From CAYVBJ01 sp964415185 (lineage in GTDB: Bacteria; Bacteroidota; Rhodothermia; Balneolales; Balneolaceae): a DNA stretch of 5,998 bases. Below the pieces are notes generated by a model. The model searched no databases. It saw nothing but the letters and a program-made list of their open reading frames with translations, and had not been told where the DNA came from. Position numbers and translations under genes: made by a program. The stretch is taken from contig CAYPZI010000159.1 of the NCBI GenBank assembly GCA_964415185.1, positions 1 through 5,998 on the forward strand. Direction: 5' to 3'. Below are positions 1 through 5,250 of the stretch, piece after piece (the stretch's first letter is position 1; every line of letters starts with the position of its first letter).

Positions 1-120
1 CCTTGACGATTCATTTCCGGTACTGCTGAGATCTAAGACGAATTAAAAACAAAATGCTTCTTTTGGTCTAAAATTTTTCTCGTATTTTTTGTAGCAAACA
101 GGATGAGCTGTGTAGTGCTT

Positions 121-126
121 TATAAT
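121..126 (+). promoter_or_regulatory. Possible -10 box upstream of the helicase gene
   Basis: An exact TATAAT lies 10 nt before the helicase ATG. No convincing -35 hexamer is found 16-18 nt upstream, and the Bacteroidota-type pair (TTTG, then TAnnTTTG) is only half matched, with TTTG at 88-91. If used, it would give a leader of only a few nucleotides, which fits the absence of a ribosome binding site before the ATG. In AT-rich DNA this hexamer can occur by chance. Confidence 0.22.
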
Positions 127-136
127 TACTTCTATC

Positions 137-2077
137 ATGAAAAAAAAGGAAATCGAAAAACTGATTCATCAGGCAATTGAGGCTCTTTCATCAGAAATAG
201 AGGCTGTCAGAAAGAAGCCTTCGTCTGACGTACTATTTAACGGTAAAAAAACAGCCAACGGAAGCGGCGAATCGGGCACCGATTACAAATTCGAAACCCA
301 TCAGGCCTCCATCAAATATGCAGAAGAGATCAAAGCCCGGTCCGATGGCAGTGAATGGATCGTTAAACCGGTGATGTATGATGAAGGTGAAGTAACGTTG
401 AGGTTCCCGGAATCTGCGGGTAAAGAGATAAGCCAGTTATATGTTGAATGGGAGAATGATTTTATCCTCAGGCGGACAGTGGATCAGTTATTGGCCCTGC
501 AAGATGCCAAACCGGATATTTTACAGCGAATTGAATCTCTGTTCGATCCAAAGCCCCATGAATTGCCTGATACTATAAACATTGAGTCTGATAATTTCAG
601 AAACCGGGCACAACAGCAGGCCATTGAAAAAGCAATGAGTCAGCGTACCCTCTTTGTATGGGGGCCGCCGGGAACGGGCAAAACCGAAACCCTCGGTTTT
701 ATCATCGCAAACTACCTTATGAAAGGAAAGTCCGTGCTCTTTGCATCCAATACCAACCGGGCAGTGGATGTCGGTTTTTTGAGTACTTTGTCGGCACTCG
801 ATCAAACCGGTTCTGAAAAGCTGAAAAAAAAGTGTACCCGCTTCGGGGAGGCGGCACTTGAAAGCCAGGAGCTTCAAAACTATTTATTTGAAGCTCAGAT
901 CGCCGAAAAAATTGAGAAAAAAAGAGAAGCTGTCTCGGAATGGATCGACCTTTTAAGAAGGGAAAGAGAGATAACAGACAGCATATCAAAGAGATTGCAG
1001 GATGGGAAAAAAGCCTCGGGAAACCAGGAGCTTGAACTGAAGCTCATACATCAGAAAATTGAATCGTCCGGAGGCAAGGAAACTATTGAAGAACAGATAG
1101 AAGAACAGAGCAGCCTGAACGAAGCGATGGAACTTAAAAGCAACAAGCTGATTGCCACTACACTTGCCAAAGTTTGCACTTCCGACCTTTTTCAAAATCT
1201 TGATTTTGATGCAGTGGTGATCGACGAAGGCTCCATGGCGTCACTTTCTTTTATGATTGTTCTTGCCGCACGAGCCAAAAAGCATATTGTAACTGTGGGC
1301 GACCCGATGCAGCTTCCGCCCATCGCGCTTACCGATGACCGGGAAGCATCCGATTTTCTTCAGAGAGATATCTTTACGACTGTTTCGGGGGCCGGTACCA
1401 CGGAAGGTTTGTTCCGATGGCATGATCAAAATCTTGAAATCACCCAGTTTTTTGATACGCAATACCGCCTGGCCGTTTCATTGGCTGAAATCATCAGCTC
1501 CGTTTTTTATGAAGGAAGGCTTCGTTCAGATGTTTCCGTTGATCGTGACAAATTAAGATCAAGTGACAGTACCGCGGCATTTCATCTTGTTGACACGTCA
1601 CGATACGGTGCCTTTATCACCCAAAACCGGAATGAACGAGGCTTCAAACCGGCCAACATTATACATCAGCAGGTGATTGAACGCCTGCTCGGCAATATGA
1701 TTGCCAAGGGAATATCACCAAAGGAGATCGGTGTCATCGTGCCCTTCCGGAGCCCGGTTTACGACATCAGAAACCGGATTAACGAATCCGGTTTCCGGGA
1801 TGTTGAAGTGGGAACCATCCACACTTTTCAGGGGCGTGAAAAACCGTATATCATTTTTGACACGGTTATCAGCGGCGAAAAACAGTATAACGGCTACCGG
1901 CATTATTCCGTGAGGCTGTTTGATGAAGAGAAGAACGGACTGAGTGTGCCGCGCCTATTGAATGTCGCCTTTTCAAGAAGCAAAAAAGAGCTGGTAGTCA
2001 TTGCCGATATGGAACATGTTAAGAAAGTTTACGGCAAGAAATTTTTGTACCGGCTTTTATCCAGGTTCGAAAAGTGA
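137..2077 (+). CDS. UPF1/DNA2-like superfamily 1 DNA/RNA helicase with coiled-coil insertion
   Basis: A 646-residue protein with the full set of superfamily 1 helicase motifs, so it is expected to be an ATP-driven nucleic-acid translocase or helicase in the cytoplasm. In order: a Q-motif-like NRAQQQAI (156-163); Walker A GPPGTGKT (176-183) ; motif Ia FASNTNRAVD (202-211); motif II VVIDEGS (360-366), with DEGS where relatives often have DEA; motif III GDPMQLPP (388-395); TQYRL (441-445); motif V GTIHTFQGRE (559-568); motif VI NVAFSRSKKE (609-618) with the arginine finger. The motif III and V forms are those of the UPF1/DNA2/SMUBP2 group rather than UvrD/Rep. Residues about 250-340 are rich in E, K, Q and L and probably form a coiled coil between the Walker A half and motif II, the position where UPF1-like enzymes carry accessory insertions. 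The N-terminal 150 residues match no domain I can name. The ATG at 137 is the first good start; it has no clear Shine-Dalgarno site. The gene stands alone with a 188-nt gap downstream. The substrate and pathway (repair, RNA metabolism or defence) cannot be told from sequence alone. Confidence 0.93.
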   Translation: MKKKEIEKLIHQAIEALSSEIEAVRKKPSSDVLFNGKKTANGSGESGTDYKFETHQASIKYAEEIKARSDGSEWIVKPVMYDEGEVTLRFPESAGKEISQLYVEWENDFILRRTVDQLLALQDAKPDILQRIESLFDPKPHELPDTINIESDNFRNRAQQQAIEKAMSQRTLFVWGPPGTGKTETLGFIIANYLMKGKSVLFASNTNRAVDVGFLSTLSALDQTGSEKLKKKCTRFGEAALESQELQNYLFEAQIAEKIEKKREAVSEWIDLLRREREITDSISKRLQDGKKASGNQELELKLIHQKIESSGGKETIEEQIEEQSSLNEAMELKSNKLIATTLAKVCTSDLFQNLDFDAVVIDEGSMASLSFMIVLAARAKKHIVTVGDPMQLPPIALTDDREASDFLQRDIFTTVSGAGTTEGLFRWHDQNLEITQFFDTQYRLAVSLAEIISSVFYEGRLRSDVSVDRDKLRSSDSTAAFHLVDTSRYGAFITQNRNERGFKPANIIHQQVIERLLGNMIAKGISPKEIGVIVPFRSPVYDIRNRINESGFRDVEVGTIHTFQGREKPYIIFDTVISGEKQYNGYRHYSVRLFDEEKNGLSVPRLLNVAFSRSKKELVVIADMEHVKKVYGKKFLYRLLSRFEK

Positions 2078-2091
2078 AAGAAAGTGAAAAC

Positions 2092-2126
2092 GCAAAAGGC
2101 AAAAGGCAAAAGGCAAAAGGCAAAAA
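2092..2126 (+). repeat. GCAAAAG heptamer tandem repeat
   Basis: Four perfect head-to-tail copies of GCAAAAG (2092-2119) are followed by a fifth ending in A (GCAAAAA, 2120-2126), starting 14 nt after the helicase stop codon. The unit is 7 bp, so copy-number change would not alter any reading frame, and none is present. The tract is probably prone to slippage. Similar purine-rich intergenic heptamers occur in Bacteroidota-type genomes (general impression, not checked). Confidence 0.93.
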
Positions 2127-2143
2127 AAGTTAACTGCTTTTTT
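2123..2143 (+). terminator. Weak A/T hairpin after the helicase gene
   Basis: AAAAAAG (2123-2129) can pair with CTTTTTT (2137-2143) across a 7-nt loop. The run of T's forms the 3' arm itself, as in some bidirectional terminators. Only one G:C pair supports the stem, so it is a weak candidate. It is nonetheless the only terminator-like structure between the helicase and the next gene. Confidence 0.25.
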
Positions 2144-2196
2144 GAAACAAAATTTTTAAAATTCCGTCTGATTAGAGATATTGAGTCAGAAAGTGC

Positions 2197-2208
2197 ACAG
2201 GTACCTGT
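2197..2208. promoter_or_regulatory. Perfect 12-bp palindrome before the VOC gene, possible operator
   Basis: ACAGGTACCTGT is a perfect 12-bp palindrome centred in the gap between the helicase and the VOC-fold gene, 57 nt before the latter's ATG. Its place and symmetry suit a site for a dimeric repressor or activator. No second copy was seen in the window, and no regulator is known for it. Confidence 0.3.
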
Positions 2209-2265
2209 ATAACAACGGTTTAACCTGATACCGCCGGCATTCCTTTAACACTTAATTTCAGGATT

Positions 2266-2661
2266 ATGGAGCAGAAAACAAATCTCGTAAACTGGTTCGA
2301 AATCTATGTGGACGATATGACACGTGCACAATCATTTTATGAAAGCGTATTGGGCAAAAAGCTCGAACAGATGCCGATGCCTGATGAAGAGGATTCGGAA
2401 GGATTTCTGATGTTAGCATTTCCCTGGGTTGAAAACGGAAGCGGTGCACCAGGCGCACTGGTAAAAACCCCGGACATGAAGCCCGGCGGTAACAGTATTG
2501 TAATCTACTTCTCCTGCCAGGATTGCAGTGACGAAGAAAGCCGGGTTGAAACTGCGGGTGGAAAAGTGCTTAAAGAGAAGTTTTCAATCGGAGAATATGG
2601 CTTTTGCTCCATCTGCATGGATACGGAAGGCAATACCTTTGGCTTGCATTCTATGAAGTAA
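2266..2661 (+). CDS. VOC superfamily (glyoxalase/bleomycin-resistance fold) protein
   Basis: A 131-residue protein of the vicinal oxygen chelate fold, the usual size for a single two-module VOC chain. The first module starts at NWFEIYVDDMTRAQSFYESVLG (residues 9-30) , the typical strand-helix opening of the COG3324-type group. The second ends in CMDTEGNTFGLHSM (117-130), the usual closing DPEGN-x-x-GLH signature. Characterised relatives include glyoxalase I, dioxygenases and antibiotic-binding proteins. Here the first-strand histidine of glyoxalase I is occupied by Trp10 and the closing glutamate by a glycine, so glyoxalase I activity with the standard metal ligands is not supported. The actual substrate is unknown. 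It is likely cytosolic, with no signal peptide. AGGA at 2260-2263 sits close before the ATG and is a weak ribosome binding site. The next gene begins 61 nt later, so co-transcription is possible but unproven. Confidence 0.9.
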   Translation: MEQKTNLVNWFEIYVDDMTRAQSFYESVLGKKLEQMPMPDEEDSEGFLMLAFPWVENGSGAPGALVKTPDMKPGGNSIVIYFSCQDCSDEESRVETAGGKVLKEKFSIGEYGFCSICMDTEGNTFGLHSMK

Positions 2662-2722
2662 GCCGGAATAATGCCAGTCCGCCGATCAATTTTGTAATTT
2701 TAACTATTGATAATCCTAAAAT

Positions 2723-3190
2723 ATGTTTCATTTCAAACTCATTATACCTCTCTTAACCGTACTTTTCCTCGCTTCGCCGGTGACGGGACAGAACACAAAT
2801 CCGAAATACGATGCGGACCTCGCAGAAAAACTTGGCGGTGATGAGTACGGCATGAAACAGTATATTTTTGTTATTCTGAAAACCGGCGACAACAACACAA
2901 CGGATCAGAAATTCATATCCAGGCAATTTGCAGGCCACTTGAAGAATATTCAAAAACTGGCATCTGAAGGCAAGCTTATAGTAGCCGGTCCACTTGCAAA
3001 AAATAATCATGCATACAGGGGGATATTCATATTAAATGCCGCTTCAAAAACGGAAGCCGAAAAACTTCTGCAGACAGATCCCGCAATCCGCGATAACCTG
3101 CTTGCTGCCGAACTTTATGAATGGTATGGTTCAGCCGCACTTCCCGAATATCTCGATGAATCCGATAAAATCTGGAAGAAAAAACCTTAA
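2723..3190 (+). CDS. Exported YCII-domain protein
   Basis: A 155-residue protein with an N-terminal export signal: a short start, a hydrophobic stretch LIIPLLTVLFLASPV (6-20), then TGQN with likely cleavage near residue 22. The mature part carries a YCII-type ferredoxin-like domain at about 45-140: YIFVILKTGDN, then QFAGHLKNIQKLASEGKLIVAGP, then GIFILNAASKTEAEKLLQTDPAI. The two residues considered conserved and possibly catalytic in this family are present as His72 (AGH) and Asp119 (TDP). Most YCII proteins are single cytosolic domains of about 100 residues and of unclear function, so the signal peptide is the unusual point; it would place the protein in the periplasm or outside. There is no visible Shine-Dalgarno site. 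The following DUF4199 gene starts 18 nt after the stop, so the two are probably one transcript. Confidence 0.88.
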   Translation: MFHFKLIIPLLTVLFLASPVTGQNTNPKYDADLAEKLGGDEYGMKQYIFVILKTGDNNTTDQKFISRQFAGHLKNIQKLASEGKLIVAGPLAKNNHAYRGIFILNAASKTEAEKLLQTDPAIRDNLLAAELYEWYGSAALPEYLDESDKIWKKKP

Positions 3191-3208
3191 CAAATACCAG
3201 GTTGCATT

Positions 3209-3685
3209 ATGAGTAAATACAAAATTGAAATCAAATGGGGTGTGATATTTGTTATCATGACCCTTGCCTGGCTGGCAATGGAAAGGATGCTTGGCCTGCA
3301 TAGTACACATATCGAGCATCATGCAACGTACACCAATTTCATTGCCGTTCCTGCCATTGTCATTTATGTGCTGGCTTTACTTGAAAAAAGGAAAAAAGAC
3401 TTTGGCGGTACCATGACCTACAAACAGGGATTTATATCCGGGCTGATCATAACCCTCGTGGTGACTTTAATTTCGCCTTTATCACAAGTACTTATTTCCA
3501 ACGTCATTTCACCCGGTTATTTCGCAAACATGATCGAATATGTATCCGAAAATGGAATTATGGATAAAGGAACAGCCGAAAACTATTTCAACCTGAAAAG
3601 CTATATCGTTCAGGGGTTGATCGGAGCCCCCGTTATGGGCACGCTTACAACTGCCGGGGTTGCTTTTTTCACTAAAAGCAAATAG
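3209..3685 (+). CDS. DUF4199 family four-helix membrane protein
   Basis: A 158-residue integral membrane protein matching the DUF4199 family, which is found mainly in Bacteroidota and has no assigned function. Four hydrophobic segments are visible at about 9-28, 42-59, 74-98 and 132-154. Between the second and third is the typical short basic loop followed by TYKQGFISGL, a family hallmark. Between the third and fourth is a polar stretch of about 35 residues. The length is typical and the protein appears complete. A weak CCAGG stands 7 nt before the ATG. It follows the exported YCII protein by 18 nt, suggesting translation from the same message. A large branched inverted repeat with a T-run begins 27 nt after its stop and probably ends the transcript. 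Confidence 0.88.
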   Translation: MSKYKIEIKWGVIFVIMTLAWLAMERMLGLHSTHIEHHATYTNFIAVPAIVIYVLALLEKRKKDFGGTMTYKQGFISGLIITLVVTLISPLSQVLISNVISPGYFANMIEYVSENGIMDKGTAENYFNLKSYIVQGLIGAPVMGTLTTAGVAFFTKSK

Positions 3686-3712
3686 TGCCGTGTCAATAAT
3701 TAAATGCCGGTC

Positions 3713-3819
3713 AAGTCATCGGACCGTGTCCGGCTTTTGACGGATGAGTCAACCCTTGAATCTTCGCAAGCATACAAAAATGCTTGACTTTTCGATAAAA
3801 CTCATCCGATGACTTTTTT
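3713..3819 (+). terminator. Branched inverted-repeat element ending in T6, probable terminator or structured RNA
   Basis: Three nested or adjacent stems can form. The outer stem AAGTCAT (3713-3719) pairs with ATGACTT (3809-3815). A hairpin CGGAC-CGT-GTCCG occupies 3720-3732. The inner stem CGGATGAGT (3741-3749) pairs with ACTCATCCG (3800-3808), enclosing a third hairpin CAAGCAT-acaaaa-ATGCTTG (3767-3786). All four pairings are perfect. The two 3' arms abut (3800-3815), so the outer and inner stems could stack coaxially in a three-way junction. The element finishes in TTTTTT (3814-3819). Directly after a membrane-protein gene and with no gene overlapping it, transcription termination is the plainest role. 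It is far larger than an ordinary intrinsic terminator, so a small RNA or a non-autonomous palindromic repeat are alternatives. Confidence 0.55.
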
Positions 3820-3870
3820 CCAACAACCGTACTATTAAAGTTGATAAGACAATAGACAGGTTTTTTTAGG

Positions 3871-3909
3871 ATTTGTCAGTTTTGAAAGTTTTTTGTCAGT
3901 ATCCGGATA
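3871..3909. promoter_or_regulatory. Direct repeats and palindrome before the regulator gene, possible operator
   Basis: TTTGTCAGT occurs twice in the same orientation at 3872-3880 and 3892-3900, 20 bp apart start to start, or about two helical turns. AraC-family proteins commonly bind two direct half-sites at about this spacing. Overlapping the end of the second copy is the perfect palindrome TATCCGGATA (3900-3909). The site lies about 100 nt before the regulator's ATG, a suitable place for autoregulation. The assignment is inference from pattern and place. Confidence 0.4.
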
Positions 3910-3949
3910 AAAACACCGCATTTGTATTAGGAGTATTATCGATTTTTAA

Positions 3950-3959
3950 AGTATCCGGA
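3950..3959 (+). promoter_or_regulatory. Second AGTATCCGGA copy
   Basis: AGTATCCGGA at 3950-3959 repeats exactly the ten bases at 3898-3907, 52 bp upstream, or about five helical turns. The upstream copy is part of a perfect palindrome while this one is only a partial one. Phased repeats before a regulator gene suggest cooperative or looping binding, but chance cannot be excluded for ten bases. Confidence 0.3.
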
Positions 3960-4006
3960 AAGACCGGTTGCCAGGTTATTTATGTGAATTATTAAATAAG
4001 GTACAT

Positions 4007-5098
4007 ATGCCTCTTTTCATGGACTTCCATATTATCAATGATATTACGGTTGAAGAGGTCAAGCGGGCCCATATTGCGGATTTGGCAGTACAAGATAAAT
4101 ATGGAGTTACCTACCATCAGTTCTGGATAAATGAAGATGCAGGATCACTTTTCTGCCTGATTGAGGGGCCTGATAAAGAGTCGTGTGAGAGAGTCCACAC
4201 GGAAGCGCATGGAAATATTGCCTGCCAGATCGTAAAGGTTGAAAGCGGGTTTTTTAAAACGTTAATGGGCAACTCCTACACGGTGGATCATGGCCTTGTT
4301 ATCGGGGAAAAGGGTGAAATCGACCCGGCAAACAGGTTTGTCCTTGTTGTTGATATCCGGGGAAAAACCAAAGCCAGGAGCATCACTGCCATAAATGAAC
4401 TTGCTTTACCGGATGAGCCCAAAAAGCTGATTCGCCGAATTATTCCCGTCTATCACGGAAGGCTGATCAAAAGCAACGACTATGTGATGGCTGCTTTTAC
4501 AGAGGCTGACAGCGCCGTTTCATGCGCTGTAGAAATCCGCCGTCAGCTTACCAGGAAATTGGATGCTTCGATAAATAGCAACTGGAATATCCAGTTTAAA
4601 ATTGGCCTGAGCGGCGGTCAGCCTGTAACAATGGGTAATAAATTTTTTGAACAGACTGTTCAGCTTTCACAGAGGCTTTGTCTGATTGCCGGGAAAAACG
4701 ATATTGTGATATCAAGCCTTGTCAAAAAATCCTGCAGTTTCCAAGATGAATTAAATACCCTGAAACCTATTCACTTGTCAGAAGAAGAATTTTTAAAAAA
4801 ACTGATTGATATTGCCGAAGAGAAAATGTCAGATACTGACTTCAACGTTGAAAAGCTATGCCGTGAAATTGGCATCAGCCGTCCGCAACTCTATCGTAAA
4901 GTTGTCTCCGTTACTGGCAAATCTCCTGTTCAGTTTATCAGGGAATTAAAAATGAATAAAGCTCTTTTCCTGATCAGGGAGCGAAATTTGAATATAGCTG
5001 AAATTTCCCTGTCGGTTGGGTATAACAATCCCTCCTATTTTTCGAGATGCTTCCAGAATGCTTACGGAGTACAGCCTTCTCATTACTTATCCGATTGA
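4007..5098 (+). CDS. DUF4242 - cyclase-like - AraC three-domain transcriptional regulator
   Basis: A 363-residue protein in three parts. Residues 1-85 match DUF4242 (SCO4226-like, a family whose Streptomyces member binds nickel): MPLFMDFH, AHIADLAVQDKYGV, FCLIEGPDKE and VHTEAHG, with histidines at 8, 22, 64 and 68 and Cys50 as possible ligands. Residues about 108-245 resemble a class III nucleotidyl cyclase core: VVDIRG (Asp116), GRLIKSNDYVMAAF (Lys155, Asp158), KIGLSGG, and QTVQLSQRL, with Arg223 kept but Gln219 where active enzymes have Asn. The domain may therefore sense a nucleotide rather than make a cyclic one. Residues about 262-363 are an AraC DNA-binding domain with two helix-turn-helices: FNVEKLCREIGISRPQLYRKV, and IAEISLSVGYNNPSYFSRCFQ plus the closing YGVQPSHY. 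I chose the ATG at 4007 over an in-frame TTG at 3968 because DUF4242 proteins begin at MPLFMD and AAGG lies 5 nt before it. The target is probably its own promoter and the oxidase gene 152 nt downstream (inference). Confidence 0.85.
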   Translation: MPLFMDFHIINDITVEEVKRAHIADLAVQDKYGVTYHQFWINEDAGSLFCLIEGPDKESCERVHTEAHGNIACQIVKVESGFFKTLMGNSYTVDHGLVIGEKGEIDPANRFVLVVDIRGKTKARSITAINELALPDEPKKLIRRIIPVYHGRLIKSNDYVMAAFTEADSAVSCAVEIRRQLTRKLDASINSNWNIQFKIGLSGGQPVTMGNKFFEQTVQLSQRLCLIAGKNDIVISSLVKKSCSFQDELNTLKPIHLSEEEFLKKLIDIAEEKMSDTDFNVEKLCREIGISRPQLYRKVVSVTGKSPVQFIRELKMNKALFLIRERNLNIAEISLSVGYNNPSYFSRCFQNAYGVQPSHYLSD

Positions 5099-5101
5099 AT
5101 C

Positions 5102-5130
5102 ATTTGTAGCATTTTTTGAGTGATTTGTGG
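5102..5130. promoter_or_regulatory. Paired ATTTGTnG half-sites before the oxidase gene
   Basis: ATTTGTAG (5102-5109) and ATTTGTGG (5123-5130) lie in the same orientation, 21 bp apart start to start. They sit just after the regulator's stop and about 120-150 nt before the oxidase ATG. The spacing and the ATTTGT core echo the pair before the regulator (ATTTGTCAG at 3871, TTTTGTCAG at 3891). This makes them candidate AraC-type half-sites. The motif is short and AT-rich, so chance recurrence is quite possible. Confidence 0.3.
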
Positions 5131-5178
5131 TAGAAATTACCTATCTGAAGAAAGAAATTCCATTAGGGAAATTTTCCA

Positions 5179-5211
5179 ACACCGGTTGCATAATTAAAGC
5201 CTGCCGGGTGT
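5179..5211 (+). promoter_or_regulatory. Imperfect hairpin in the oxidase leader
   Basis: ACACCGG (5179-5185) can pair with CCGGGTGT (5204-5211) apart from one bulged G, enclosing an 18-nt loop that includes TAATTAAAG. It ends 39 nt before the oxidase ATG. There is no T-run after it, so it is not a terminator. It could be a leader structure or part of an operator. A shorter symmetric site, GGAAA-T-TTTCC, lies just upstream at 5167-5177. Confidence 0.2.
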
Positions 5212-5250
5212 CATTGCTCAATTCAATCAACATAAAAAAAGAGGAAAAGC

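Larger units (their letters stand above)
3686..4006. other. 321-nt gene-free region with structured and regulatory repeats
   Basis: No plausible coding sequence is seen on either strand. The left third holds the branched inverted-repeat element (3713-3819). The right two thirds, leading to the regulator gene, hold a TTTGTCAGT direct repeat (3872-3880 and 3892-3900), the palindrome TATCCGGATA (3900-3909), a second AGTATCCGGA (3950-3959) and a weak ribosome binding site AAGG (3998-4001). No consensus Bacteroidota promoter is clear; TAGGATTTG at 3867-3875 is near the -7 motif but has one extra base. Confidence 0.7.

Noticed and set aside
1..14. A minus-strand ATG at 12-14 that could begin a divergent gene running off the left edge
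   Set aside because: Only four codons are inside the window and there is no strong ribosome binding site, so nothing supports it.
521..989. Minus-strand open frames opposite the helicase Walker A region
   Set aside because: The plus-strand helicase is unambiguous here, and the antisense products show no domain or start signal.
2092..2126. The regular repeat as a CRISPR-like array
   Set aside because: The units are 7 bp with no spacers, so it is a simple tandem repeat.
2266..2661. Calling the VOC protein a glyoxalase I or bleomycin resistance protein
   Set aside because: The standard metal ligands are not in place and such names are not specific for this fold.
3713..3815. Insertion-sequence remnant or MITE with 11-bp terminal inverted repeats
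   Set aside because: There is no target-site duplication at the flanks (CGGTC against TTTTC) and no transposase remnant, so a terminator or structured RNA is preferred, though a repeat family is not excluded.
3968..4006. A TTG start 39 nt upstream, giving a regulator longer by 13 residues
   Set aside because: The added residues do not belong to the DUF4242 domain, which normally begins at the MPLFMD methionine, and the ATG at 4007 has an AAGG site at proper spacing.
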